Assembly: GCF_036370855.1 (NCBI RefSeq)
Contig: NC_088112.1
Location: 17,166,469 to 17,230,468, forward strand
Source: Dromaius novaehollandiae
Lineage: Eukaryota; Chordata; Aves; Casuariiformes; Dromaiidae
Direction: 5' to 3'
DNA: 64,000 nt
This document shows, one piece after another, positions 34,401 to 46,875 of this stretch. Position numbers and translations under genes: made by a program. Position 1 is the first letter of the stretch; each line of letters opens with the position of its first letter. The notes below the pieces were generated by a model, which saw only the letters and a list, made by a program, of their open reading frames with translations, did no database searches and was not told the DNA's origin.

Positions 34401-37400
34401 TGCACATGGAAACATGAACGAGCCCACAGCCCAGCACAGAATTATTATTATTTTTTAGTCTCGCAGTCCTGAGCACATCAGGACCCCTCGAGCAGCCAAA
34501 GGGGAACGAGGTTAGCACAGCTCCTGCACACCAGTCACTGAGCATCAACCAAACTGCGAAGCCCTGGGATATTATTAAGCTGGTTAGAGATGTTCCTAAT
34601 CGTGGCATTATATGGAAACTGGGAGGATTTCTTCTTCACCCCGTTCCCGCAGGCAACCCCAGGGCTCAGGGCTGTGCCCAGGGAGCAGAGGCACGGCCAG
34701 CGGCGGCTGTGAGCCTCTGCCAGATTTGGGCCAAGGCACTTGTCAGCGTCTGCTACCTCGCTCACATGCAAGGGACACAGAAAATCATTTTATCACGATG
34801 AAAATTTGTTAACATGAAGATTCAGAGGCTGTTTCACTGTTTGATAAAAGTCCTTATTCCCACAGGTGACTGCTGTTGTTGCAAGTATTTACGCTTTAAG
34901 TGCACTGTTACATTTTTATTAGAAATGATGATTTTGGTATACAGGTAAACAACTAAATTATCTACAACAGAACCATTACCGCAGGGGCTGTGGCAGCACG
35001 CTGCTAAGCGAGCTGCTTGGATTAGCAAGGTGCTCACGCACCACCGGTTTACGGGGCATTGGAAAGACGGGCAAGGAGCTGGGCTGCAGGCTGCCTCGCC
35101 CAAACAAAGCAGTTAAAAGCAGAACAGCAGGACAGATAAAGGAAAGCAGAGACAGATGTTGCAAGATTAAAGACAAGACAGATCCCTGCACGCCTGCAGA
35201 AGAGCATTAGAGCATATGCAGAGGAAGAGGGAATTAGAAATGTAAATAAACCGATGTTACATGAGTATTATACAATATATTATACATTTAAATATACACA
35301 GAAAATAGTTTAAGAAAACATACACACGTGTTCTCGTGCCTTACACACGGCATGGAAAAGCCCAACCCTAAACACAAGGTGCTGGGAGAGAAAGGTGAGG
35401 AGGAACAAATACACTGGCTATTCCATGCGTTACATGCCGATTGCGGTGGAGGACATCACCCTGCCCGGGTGATGCGCCAGACTGCAACGCACTGTCTCCC
35501 CCGTAAAAGCAGACAGATAGGTCTGAAGTAATACAAAACTTGCAATTGGGCAGCGGCTGGCAGATCACTGGGACCAGATTACCAAGTGCAATCGCCTTGT
35601 TACCTCCGCTTCCCGTCAGATAAGCACATCCCTCCTGTGCAGTTAATCAGTGTTTTCACAGTGCCCTGTCCCAGGCACCTCTCCAAAAAACGGAGCTGAA
35701 GCTACTGCACCGCACACGGACCTGGGCTGGGCATAAACCGGTGACTGTCAGGCACCAGCCTTCGTCCTGCCATGGAAAATAGCTTTAGGCCCCATCACTC
35801 CAGCAGCTTCACGCTCAGCATCTTGCCTCGCTTAACAAGGGCAAATTTCCCAGCAATTCCCGCAGCAGATCCCTCGTGCTTGGGGACAGCCCATATGCAA
35901 GACAGCCACCACCCGAGAGCGGCAAGAGCCCTCCCGGGCAGGGTCCGTGGCCCTCCAGGCCCGACACGAGGCTGCAGCGCAAGGACGAGGGGCAATGCTC
36001 CCAAAGCTGCCGCTCTCAGGATGAGGTGCTAAAAACCCCCATCGCACAAGCCTCTGCGCAGGGGAGGCTTTTCGGAGAAAGAGAGTTCAATATGTTCAGC
36101 AGAACCTTTAAAACTAATTTCCTATGATTCATCTCTCGAGGTGAAACCACCGCGTTGAATCCCACACGGCTAATAAGGACTGAGCCCTCCCTGCAGTTCG
36201 TCCCCCTCGGTGGGAAGAGCAACAGGACTTCCACTCTCCACTTGATTATGTCTATAAACTTGCCAAACCGTATTACAGCTGGCATCTGTCGCACTCAAGT
36301 GAATCTGGCAAACCAGCTTTGCAGGGACTGACAGACAGCGACATTGCATAAGCTTTATTTCCTTTGAAGCCATACTAAAAAGGGGAAAAAAAAAAAAAAA
36401 AAGAACTAATTTGGGTAGCAGCGTTCTTGCAGTTGTTCACTGCAGGGCAGCAGCATGTTTCCACAGCACTAAGCTCTGCGCCTTGCTACGCTGCACGTAG
36501 TTAAATTTTAAAAAGGGGAAAATTCATTAAAAGAACTGGGAGTCCATAGTTTCTCCCCAAACATTGAGGGGGGGGAATCAACCACCCCCACGCTGAGCTC
36601 AGCCATCACGCTAGATCTCCCGCGAGCTGCGGGATGGGATGGAGGGATCGCTGGTCCGTGTGCTCAGCGCGCTGCAGCTTGAAGCATCCGTCACCCGCAC
36701 GCTGAACGCACCTTCGCAAGGTGCTTTTACAAGATGCAGGAAAAGTTCCCGCACTGCTCTGAGTCGGGGTGACATTAGCACACGCATTTCTTACTAGTGG
36801 AGAAAAGATAAATACATAAGTATTTTGTAATCTCTCCCTTGCTTCCCAAGCAGCGACCACAAGATTAGGCTACTCTGTCCAACCTAACGCAGAGGATACC
36901 ACGCTTGCTCTTACGGCTTTACGCCTGCATGTGGTTTGCAGAGCATGAAAGCGTAAAACGCCCGGGGCTGTAAACTTTAGAAGACGCTAAGTCCTTGTAA
37001 AACAAGCATATATATTTAACCGAGACAAAGTTGCTATTCAGGGAGTGGCTGTTGAGGGATTCTCAACGGAAATGATTTAGCCATGTTTCTGTAACTTCCA
37101 ATTTTAAATTTTACTTCATGTCTTTTCTTCCGTTTGCATACTTTTTTCCCCCTTGTTTGCATACAATCCTCCCTCCATCCCCACTTTTTAATGATAAAAA
37201 GAAAAAAAATCTTGCATTTGTAGCTGTTGGTATTTCTCAGTAAATTGTTGGAGGGAAATTACTGATAATTCAGAACTCTCCAACACTATTCTCTAAGTAG
37301 CACATTTGTGTTTTAAACAGAGCTTGAGATATTTGTCATCTAACGGCTAAGAATACATCAGACTGCTCACAGAATCCCATCCAAACATTTCTGAGCAGAG

Positions 37401-37431
37401 GTTCAAGAGCTCTAACGTGAACAAATTCAGT

Positions 37432-37479
<48 letters not shown>

Positions 37480-40216
37480 TGTTCCTCATCAAACCTTCCC
37501 TTACAGAAAGGTGAAGACTTCAATTTGAAAACTTATATCATTTTAATTCTTACATTCTACATATGCTTATGTCTTGACAAAAGAGATCTCTCTCTGGCAA
37601 GAGATCTCAAAAATCTGAAGAATTTCTCATGGGAAATTGTCCAATGGACAGAGAGGTGCAAAGTTAAAGCAAAACGTGGTTGCACGCTGCTTGACGTACA
37701 TACGGCAGGCTAGTAAACTGCAGGTTTTCAGAAGTAGTCTGAACACCATAGTTTCCACTTTGCTGTTGAGACCGAGCTCTGGCATATGAAAATGGGATTT
37801 CATAGTCCTATTTCAGCAATGAGCCCACTTCCACAGTTGGCAGCAATGGAAGTGAGAGCAATACTGTAACTAGGGTCAAAAAAGCTTTTTATCTCCTATC
37901 TGTGGTAACACAAAACTAAACTTTCCAGTTCCACATTGTCACATCAAATTCGCTACGTAACGGTACTTTATGAACAACTCTTTACCCTAGCATAGTCGAC
38001 GTTAGCATGAACTAAAGTGAAATGCAAAACAGGCATGCTTCGGCTCTCCCTGCTCATACCCAGAATATTCAAAAAAAATGTTAATTTTAAAACAATCTAG
38101 ACCACGAACACATAGCATATTCCAAAGACCCATGCTATCAAATCAAAATTTAAAATACACTATGTCACACCTCCCTCTCCCATTACACCCCTGCAATACA
38201 TCTATGAGGGATGCACGTGTCAGGCTTTGATACCACCTACATGCTTTGGTCTCCCTCTCACCCTGTTTTTAAAAACTTTTCCCTGCCAACCCTGAACACA
38301 CAGGAGACAACACAGGTTATTCCCTGGGGTGCGTGAGGAAGGAGCGGTGCACGCCTCTCAGCAGTAGCAATGCCTGCTCCAGACCCAGGTTTTCCCCAGT
38401 CCCCCCTCATGCCAGGCAGGAGGAGCACGACCACCCGCCTCCTCCACTCTCCAGAAACCTGCATCAGACTGCTGAAGGGCAGAGAGCTTCGTCTCAGGGT
38501 GCCACACACACCCCACAGGTAGATATAGCTTGGCAACACTTTTTCTTCTTACTAAATGGTCAAACAACGCATCTACTTGATCTGCGAGCAGGCGCTCCGA
38601 GTTCCTTGGAAGACTTCTGCATCTATTTCAGACCCGAAGGGCTTGCAGGCTCAAAAGCTGGCTTAGTTTTTCCAGCTGTACCAGTCAGACAGAGGGTTTC
38701 CGTCCCTGCAGACCTTGTGTCCAGAAAGACATCTGTCTACACTCCCTTCACAAAATGACTGAGGGCAGGAGGTGGTCTCCAGCACACCGAAGATCACCGG
38801 AGAGAGCAGTCATTTTGGACGGGGCAGTGCTCCCACGAGTTCTCTGGATGAGACCTCTCCACCAGCAGAGATGGAAGAAGGTCTTTATTTGTGAAGCATG
38901 CGAAGAGTGACCATCACAAGCGACCTGCCTAAGAGCACGGCTGGTGCACAAGCTTTCACTGAGCTTTAAGCATTAGTTTTCATGAATCCGCACCCTTACA
39001 GCCGTGATGGAAAAGAAAGGTTTGACACTAGATCATATTGTCACCGGCTCATTTACAAAATATATTTTCTAAGCTAATTAACATGTCCAGTTGTGAACTC
39101 GCAAGAAATTAGTTTTATTCTTTATGAATAAATTTTGGGATGTTAGTGAAACCTCCTTTCATTACACAGAGGCTGATGCCACAGTAAGTAGAAAAAAATC
39201 GAACCTAAATAGGCATCAGCCTAAGATTCTTTTATCTCTAATTTCATTACCCCTCGAGTGACACCGATTATCTTCTCTCACTTAATAATCTTCCTTGCTT
39301 AAACGGCTCAAACACTTGCTGATGGTTGTAGGCTGCCAGTCACTTTACTCTCGTCTTAATTATTACTGCTTGAATCAGGGTATTCTGTTTTGTAATACTA
39401 ATTTAAAAATGTACTTGTTTCAAGCTTTCATGCATCTCTGATGGTACAAAAACTCGTTCTAGGCAGAAAGCTGGGCGTGAGCTAAGAACCCTGCAAAAGA
39501 GTTAAAGGCTTGCAGCTCTGTAATGCAACGTTTGAGCTAACAAACCACCCCAAATTGATGCACTAGTTTCCAAACTACTTTGGGCTGTCAACACCTATTT
39601 GTCACGTGCTCAGCACAACTAAGCTATATGAACTGAATGAATATTGGTCACAGAGAAGAGGTACCTGTGTACTTCAAAGCTCTTTTCCATATGCATTCTC
39701 ATCACAAGCTATTCACATCCACACATGCATTTGTGCACTGACTTTTCATCATTACAGCCAACTGTAAGAGAATGTCCTCACTAAGCTTGCCTTTATTTTG
39801 GCTACCTGCAGCAACTTTAAATCTCATAAGTTACCTGCTAAAATTCAATCACAGAAAATATTTCACCTTAAAAACATTCAATTGTTGGAATTGTTCTAAG
39901 TTTAAAAGTAAACCTTAACTTTCATTTCCTTCTGGGGTTCAGGCTTTGAGGTTTGCAAATCATTTTAGCCCCTATTAAATACTGAACTTCCTCATGCATA
40001 ACACTTCCATATGGAAGAGTCAAACAATTTGCATTATTGTACCATGCTGGACAACAGCAGTTTTCATTCCCAGAGACTACAAGCACAATACAGGAACCAA
40101 GTGCCACAAAATTTAATACAATCATCTTAATACTATGTAGTATATAAAGGACATTTACCTTGCTCCAGGACTCCCAGAACAGTGACAGTGGCTAGCAGGT
40201 CTATCTGATTTCTCAT
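31295..40216 (-). CDS. LTC4S: LTC4S, leukotriene C4 synthase, complete (5 coding exons)
   Basis: This small MAPEG-family integral membrane enzyme of the nuclear envelope and ER conjugates leukotriene A4 with glutathione to give leukotriene C4. Five exons of 58, 100, 71, 82 and 133 coding bases join into 147 residues (human has 150). The lengths I infer for exons 2, 3 and 4 equal those I recall for the human gene. Residues known in human to bind glutathione or act in catalysis are all present at the same positions: R30, R31, R51, Q53, N55, E58, Y59, Y93, Y97 and R104. The R104 codon is split between exons 4 and 5. The regulatory serine S36 is kept in KISPP. Four hydrophobic segments fit the MAPEG fold. 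Intron 1 is about 6.1 kb, far longer than in the compact human gene. The gene converges on MGAT4B. Confidence 0.96.
31511..31592 (-). CDS. LTC4S: LTC4S exon 4
   Basis: Between acceptor ccccgcag and donor gtgagt, 82 bases encode (G)[19 protein letters not shown] then YARAPSG and two bases of arginine 104. Y93 and Y97 are present. Confidence 0.95.
31685..31699 (+). repeat. Poly(C) tract in LTC4S intron 3
   Basis: A direct run of about 14-15 C. On the LTC4S transcript strand it is a G-run. Confidence 0.85.
31909..31979 (-). CDS. LTC4S: LTC4S exon 3
   Basis: Between acceptor cgctag and donor gtaagg, 71 bases encode (Q)[19 protein letters not shown] then FFHQ plus one base of glycine. N55, E58 and Y59 of the glutathione site are here. 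Human reads [20 protein letters not shown]. Confidence 0.96.
33500..33750. promoter_or_regulatory. TAAT-rich block in LTC4S intron 2, candidate enhancer
   Basis: Within about 250 bases there are many ATTA/TAAT cores (gttattaatgc, accattaatattac, tttaatgcattaatac, ctactaatttgtaattc). Composition differs from the GC-rich surroundings. A homeodomain-bound conserved element is the likely reading, but conservation cannot be tested here. Confidence 0.3.
33783..33828 (+). repeat. A-rich low-complexity tract
   Basis: A runs interrupted by single G bases, seen directly in LTC4S intron 2. Confidence 0.85.
33946..34045 (-). CDS. LTC4S: LTC4S exon 2
   Basis: Read on the minus strand, the acceptor tttttcag and donor gtaagg flank 100 bases encoding (A)[19 protein letters not shown] then [13 protein letters not shown] plus two bases of glutamine. 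It contains the R30/R31 pair, S36 and R51. Confidence 0.95.
34046..40158 (-). other. LTC4S: LTC4S intron 1
   Basis: This 6.1-kb intron separates the start codon exon from the rest. It contains homopolymer A tracts at 36,384-36,402 and 37,436-37,474 and crosses the point where base composition turns AT-rich. No coding exon or RNA gene was recognised. Confidence 0.7.
37436..37474 (+). repeat. Poly(A) tract, 39 bases
   Basis: The longest homopolymer in the window, read directly. No retroposed body or AATAAA precedes it within the visible sequence. Confidence 0.9.
40159..40216 (-). CDS. LTC4S: LTC4S exon 1 (coding part, with start ATG)
   Basis: ATG at 40,216 in the context gagcaacATGA (A at -3) starts [19 protein letters not shown], ending one base into an alanine codon before the donor gtaaat. 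Human has MKDEVALLAAVTLLGVLLQ with the same length and phase. It is too short to appear as an ORF and was found by matching to exon 2. An acceptor-like ggtccacag lies just upstream, so a separate 5'UTR exon is possible. Confidence 0.9.
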
Positions 40217-43200
40217 GTTGCTCACTGCTGACTGTGGACCAAAGAACCAGTCAGATGTAACAAGTGTATGAGTGTTCTCTATTTCGCTTTCCCACCCTCC
40301 CACTAAAGCACACTCTGTAGCACAAGCTTCTTATTGCTCTGCAGCAGCACGTGTTTCCTCCACAATACATTAACTCTCCCCCTGCCACAGAACAATTTCC
40401 CAGCAGAGCCAGCCATCCAAAAAATGTGATTAGAGCAAAGTACCTTCTGCTGAACTATGTAATAGCAGTTCTGTGTGCTCACCAAAATTGAGAACTCCTG
40501 CAATTTTATTTACAGATTTTCTACCAAGTCAGAATGACTTATGTATTACTGGCAATTCAAATATGACAGGGATTTTTCCAACCCTTTTATTGCTAGTTTT
40601 AATCAGTTTTAAAGCATCTAAGTTATGTGTGAGATTGAAAAAAAAAATTGACAAGCATTTAGAAATTAATGATTTGGCCTTCCCCCCTTAATCTGAGTAC
40701 TATAGTTGACCACATGAAAGATCTTCTTTACTTTAGCTACAATACTTTAATTCTGTTACTGGATTCTAATTTTTTTTTTTTTAAAGCATTCAGGTGTTTG
40801 GCCTCTAAACTGTTCCTGTAAGTTTACTGAACAGAGTATAGTCCTTGTTTAGTGCTCAGTCACTTTTTGCAGTTTTCTGGGGTTTTCAAACTCTGCAGAA
40901 CAAACATTTTCCTGGCTAAAAGACAGAACACAAGTTCTTAGTTCAGGATCGATAGCAGGCACAGGATGTAGAAACAAGCTAACCTTCAGAAATGTTAAAC
41001 TGACAGACTAAAATTATATTGTAAAAAGTAAATCTTGAAAAATGGAAATACATTAGCCCTGAATAACTTTTCTCCCTAGTCCACAAAGGCAAGATATGTA
41101 TCAGTTAAAATATTAGCAAACTTGCTCCAAAATGTAGTGAGTGAGTGAGTATAAGAAGACTACTCTGACTTCAGAATTTTTGGACCCAAAAAGGAGGAAA
41201 AAGGTATTACTCATTATCAACCTAAGTTTCTCCCTTGAGAAACTTGATCTGCTTGTGCCATTGCATTTCTCTCTGATTCTCCATGTATAGACACACAAAC
41301 ATAGTTATGTCCATACAGAATTTGTACATGATACCAGCAAGAAGAGACCTGCAGTTCCTCCCATGCGGGATGCTAGAAGTTTTACTTCTATTTTAGATCT
41401 TAATCTACTCAAAACCCTGCTGTGATACCTTATCAAGTTAAAATCTTTCCAGTTAATTCAAACATACAACTGTGCATATTTGTAAAACACCTGGGTAAAA
41501 GAGCAAATCATTCCCTACCTCAGCAGAATATTCATGCAGCACAGCTTTTGTCCCTCCCATCTGCTAGCAGACCCAGACTGGAGGTTAATTTCCTATTTCT
41601 ATTTAATGAAATCCATTGGTGACCCAAGATTTTCAATTGAGGTCTCCAATATAAAAATCAGAGGGGAAATGTCACCGAGAGTCTACTTCTGCTTACATCA
41701 TTTCAACAACCAGTTCAAGCCTTAGAAGTCACTTACATTATGAATTTGTATTAGCCTCAGCAAAATCACTACATCAAGAGGGAGGAAGGAAAAAGGCGGA
41801 GGGGGATTAGTTTCAGAGCAGAGGTTGATCACAAGCTGCCACTGACTCCTTAAAATCTTCGCAAAAACCTGCACGTGCAAATGTACTTCAACACGATGAT
41901 GCTTTGGGAAGTTTCCATTTTACTCAACATTAAATAAAATTTAATACCTTTAATGGCACAATAAAGCAAAAGTTAAAGTAACAACTTAATAGTTCCCATA
42001 GGCTACAAGTGGCCACCCTGGTGGTATTATTATAACTTATTATTGCATTTGATTCTTTCTAAGCTTTTGAAACTGCATTCCCCCTCCTCCCTCCAAACAA
42101 CTCAAAACTTGTAAAGGAGAAGGAAATACACTCAAGCAATTCAGAGGGCATTTGGGGGAAAAAGTTGGAAATCTCTAAGCTGGGGCTTTAAACACAACAG
42201 CCATGCAATAACACACTTCAGTTTGGGCCTTGGGGAATGATCTTTCAGTGCCGCAGTTGATTAAAATTCTTACTAGGCAGAAGGATGGCTGAAGTTGCTC
42301 TAACATGCAAGATGAATACAGCCTTGGCAAGGAACGCATCAGCCACACTTTGCAGGTTTTTCTTTATCATTATTGCTAAATCTGTGGTTGGAGAGAGATA
42401 TCAGAGATGCTGCTTTAGAACTTCGGCAGCGAGATACAATCAGTTAAAAGGCACACTTGACAAACAGGAAATGCTACATAAAAAAGAATTTTTAGGTCTG
42501 CTCCGAGTGATGTGATTCACTGTTCAGAGAACTGCTTTGAAATGTTCAATTTATTACCTGATTGAATTACTCCAATGAATTGACAACTACTTGGTAACAA
42601 GAACATCATATTAACATCCAGACTTACAGCGGTGAAAGCTGGAGTCCTTTGGACAATGATGGAGCCAAAGATTTTTGTTTTACTTCTGTTCTAACCAACA
42701 TGCACAAGCTCTATCTTATCAGAGGCTCAACAATCTAACAAGGTCTGAAAGATATTTTGGAGTAATTTTTCCACAGCTTCTTCTCAACCCATCCACCCTA
42801 TAGTGACTTAGTGACCTTTACATGTCAACTTTAACCCAAAATCTTCATGTAACTTGCTGCCATATATTTTAGCTCTTGTTCAGAAACATGAACTTATGCT
42901 TGTAGTATGCTTCTCATTTCTCACTTCTTTGTGCTGTCCGCTTACTTCAAACTAGCATTATCTTTGTCTTTTTGCAAATCTCATGGAAATAAATATGAAT
43001 CTTTAAGGCCTGCTATTTTGAGGGAATCTGAGTATGTTTTCTGAACTACTTAATCTATGATTTTGCACATGCGAGTTCTGAGAAATTGCTGATATCTTTG
43101 TTGATATCACTTTTGAATTTAGAAATAAGAGTAAAATAATGCTTAATAACAGTATCCTCTGCAGACATATTTCCTAGCTTAACAGCTTTAATTGCATTAA

Positions 43201-43479
43201 GAGAGACAACAGTCAAGAAACAGCAGGTATGGCTTAAAGTTAAGCCGTGTTTTTGAAATAAAGCTTTTTAAAGCCTATCTTTTAATCCAGTATTAGCCTG
43301 TTTAAATGGACTTTTTGAAAACACAGAAATTGGTATGACACAGCAGGAGAATGAGTCACTGGCTAACCAGAATTCTGTATTGGGATGAAGGAAACCATCT
43401 CGCTAGGAACAATAATGCAGAACTCTGCTCAGCTTACACAAATGTATGAAGTCACACCATATGTTTAATACACTAGCAA
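40217..43479. other. LTC4S-MAML1 intergenic region
   Basis: About 3.3 kb upstream of the LTC4S start codon and downstream of the likely MAML1 3' end. It should contain the LTC4S promoter. No TATA box, CpG island or gene is convincing. The boundary with MAML1 is uncertain. Confidence 0.5.
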
Positions 43480-46400
43480 AATATTTATTTTATAATGATA
43501 AAACAGAAGTGAAGGATTTTTTTGGTGTGCACCAGTAATTGTAGTAAAAGAATAAGGGGATTAATGGACTCTTTATACATTTCAATGACAAAAAATCATA
43601 GAGGTTAGCAAATTCAACTGTTCTCCATTTACAAGCATAAAACTTACCATAATACCCCCCCAAACACATATATAAAGAATTATAGTTTTAAAATCTATAA
43701 AAAGTAAAAAATATACAGTCAGAAGATCTAACTCTTATTCAAATCTTTAATATAAAATTGTAAACATTTATTTACACAAAGGAAATGTGTATAACAAAAT
43801 TTTGAGCACCCTTTTCAATTGAATTGTGGTTTTTGGAAGGCAGTGGATGTTGCACAGTGACACACTCACCTTTCCTACCCAACCAAAACCGCAGTTTATA
43901 AATAAAGCCATGGGCGGCTGGCTAGGTAAAGTTCAGGGGAGCTACATTTTATTGCTCTGAAGCTGCAGCAAATGGAAAGCCCAAGTGCATATACAGACAG
44001 CTACATGTGAGAGGGCATAAAGGCAAAGCCCAGCCCTATCCACGCACCTATGTAGATCTAAACCGTATTTCCATTGAACTGTTTCAACATTGTTACAGTG
44101 ATACCATATTCTTAATAGTCTGATCATATTATGTGGACAGGGACCAAAAACAGAAGTAAGGGCCGTTTTTTTTCTACCAGGTTAAATGCTGTTAGGATCC
44201 TGTTCACATACAAAGACCAATGGGCATTACAAGCCAGTTTGCCTACAATCACACTTAAATTTAGTTCAACAGTACCATGGCCGCTATAGACAAGGCCCTG
44301 TCATCAAATCTAGATACCTTCCTGAACAAACCCTCTGGTCAAGCAGAGCAATATCCACCTTAACTTCCAGAAACAGTGGAGGAAAGAGTACATCTGCATT
44401 TTCCTGGACAATTAGCTGGATTGCTTTTTTGGTAGTAATAATGCAAACAGCAGATGTTCTTTCCCTCCAATTATGAAATCACAACTGGATGGATTGTGTT
44501 TTGACTTACTCAGAAATATAGTCTGTGTGCAAAATCTACCAGAGAATGTAGCAGATTTCACCACAATCTAAACAGGGAAGAAAGAAAATTGAGTCCTGCT
44601 ACCCTGTTACTTCTCTGAAGTGTTTGTAAGGGGGAGAAAAAAGTGACACTACAGGATGCCACTTGAAATTATGAGGTCCCAAGCACCCCCAAAAGGAAGG
44701 GAAGGCACACTGGTGCAAAGTTAACCCTTAAAAATAAAAATACAGCAAATACTCCTTCCCCTGCCATTGCTAATTTATCTATACTCTTCTAATGACACTT
44801 ACCTTGGACCAGTTTTTGGTTTAACTTAATAGTAAACCAAACTCACTAGCTCTTTTCTTAGATTGCCAGTATAAGAAAAATTAGCATCATTATTTGCATA
44901 TCAACTACCTATTCTAGAAAATATCAGAAGAGTGTCAACAACCAAAGTCACTAACACTTTTGCTTTCCCATCCAAAGACAAACTATATGTTACCTTTCCA
45001 AAAGCTCTACGAGGGATTAAGTCTGCTTCAGTGAAGTTTTATCCACTATTCAATGGTGGGATCCACTGATCAATGCACATTTTTCACCAACAGTTCAACA
45101 TGATACAATATCAAACCTGTTTAACAGAGCGTAACTAGTTCACACTAGGTAAGTGTGTAGGACAAACCATGTTCCATGCATATTTGGAAAGGGTTAAAAT
45201 ATTAGTGTTAAAAAGCAGTTTTTTAAAAGTGCAAATTGTCTGATAAAGAAGCTGCAGATACAGTAAAATATTTTCCTTCTTCGAATTCAATGTTATCCTT
45301 CACTTCCCCTCTCCCATTCTAGAAAAAAGAAAAAATCCTCTCATTTCTCTGCAGTGCAGAAAACTCCTGAAGAAGCCAGTCTGTGTTGAAGGAAATTGCT
45401 TTTAAATCACAATGCTAGGTTTGGCTAGGAAATTTAAAGGAGTTTTCCAAAAAAAGTGGATTTAGAAAGGGAAGAGGTATTTGTGCATTTAAAACAAAAG
45501 CTTTCAACTTTATTTTCATTTTAAACTAAATGTTAAGGCAAGGTGGTTTGTTGGTGGATAGAGGATTTTTTGGTAGAAAGTAAGGACTTTGGAACGCTGA
45601 CTGCTCCCACTGCGTTTTTGTCCTTTCTGGGACTGACCCCAACATGCGAATGAGAGGGTCTCCTTGGGCTGAGCTGAAGAACCAGCATCTGCTTCAAGGG
45701 ATATTAAAGAAGTAAACCCACCTGTCAATAGCAAGATTATCAAACTCATAACCCAGTATTAAAAAAAGGTATTTAAAGGGGGAGACTTCCATATTAGAGC
45801 AATCCTGACAACAGGTACTCCCAGGCTGCCTGTGCTATTATTGCTGATAAGGACTTTTCACCTCTCAGCCAAATTCTTTTCTCCTCCTTTTATCCTGAAG
45901 TGAGGAAGTCTTGTGCTCATGATGTCACTGGTAACTTTTGGGAATGAACTGATCTCAAAAGTTAGTTTTACTTTTTACAACAAAGAAACAAGATGAACTG
46001 TCATGAAGCAAAGCCTTCATTTAAATACAACTACCTTTGGAAATAAGTTATGAAGAAACAGGTGCAAAGTAAATGTCTTTACAATTCATGTTAAACCTAC
46101 TATTAAAAGTTCTCCCATAAGAAATTCCCCCTTTAAACACAGCAAGGTATAAGCCAAGAACTGTGCCCCTCTAAAACAGAGTGCAAACTGCAGCTTAAAA
46201 GACTACAATCTATTAAGAAGACTACCTAGGCTAACTGGCCAGGTTTTAATACTTTCTTTCATCTATCACCAGCATCTAGAAACATTTACTGTGAAATATC
46301 ACTTGCTTATTGAGAGTACAGGCACACGCTTCAGCAATGAAAAAAGAAACTGAAAACATCTTGCAAGCGTACTCAGTTGCATACACCCTCTTCTCAAATA

Positions 46401-46875
46401 AAAAGTCAGAAGTTTGATGGAAAGTACTGTAATAGCATGTCAAGCTATGAACAATAACGATCGCAAGTAATAGCTGCAGGAGACTAAGCCCTAACCACAA
46501 TTTGTGCAACTATGTGCTTTCTTTCTGAACTAGTTCTGTGGAAATTTATTTTTAAATAATTAAAAAAATAATAATTTCAGAACACTGCAAGTGAGATTTC
46601 TGAAAGGCTGGCTAGGACACGCACAATTCTGTTTGACCTGTTCAGATGTGCGGCAACCTAGAGACATCAAGATAAAACGCACTATTCCTGCAGACCTGCT
46701 TGGGTGCGCCATTACCATACATCAACGTTCATTGAGAAGCAACTCCAGTCCCTTTCCCAACCATTTACCTCTAATGCCTGCAAGTCTCCTCAATGCCACA
46801 GGTTTTTTGGTCCAAGTGTCATTTATATTCCATGAAATAATTAAAAAAAAGTAAACCCCTCCCCCCAGCCCCATT
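43480..46875 (-). other. MAML1: MAML1 3'UTR (end uncertain)
   Basis: Inferred from the long 3'UTR known for MAML1 and from three minus-strand AATAAA candidates at 43,948-43,953, 43,767-43,772 and 43,484-43,489. The region is AT-rich, with no coding frame. A Pumilio-type TGTAAATA lies at 43,769-43,776 on the transcript strand, overlapping one poly(A) signal. Confidence 0.5.
43767..43776 (-). terminator. MAML1: Candidate MAML1 poly(A) signal overlapping a Pumilio motif
   Basis: On the minus strand TGTAAATAAA contains both TGTAAATA and AATAAA. A T/G-rich stretch (tgtgtttgggg) occurs about 95 bases further on. It is one of three plausible transcript ends. Confidence 0.35.
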
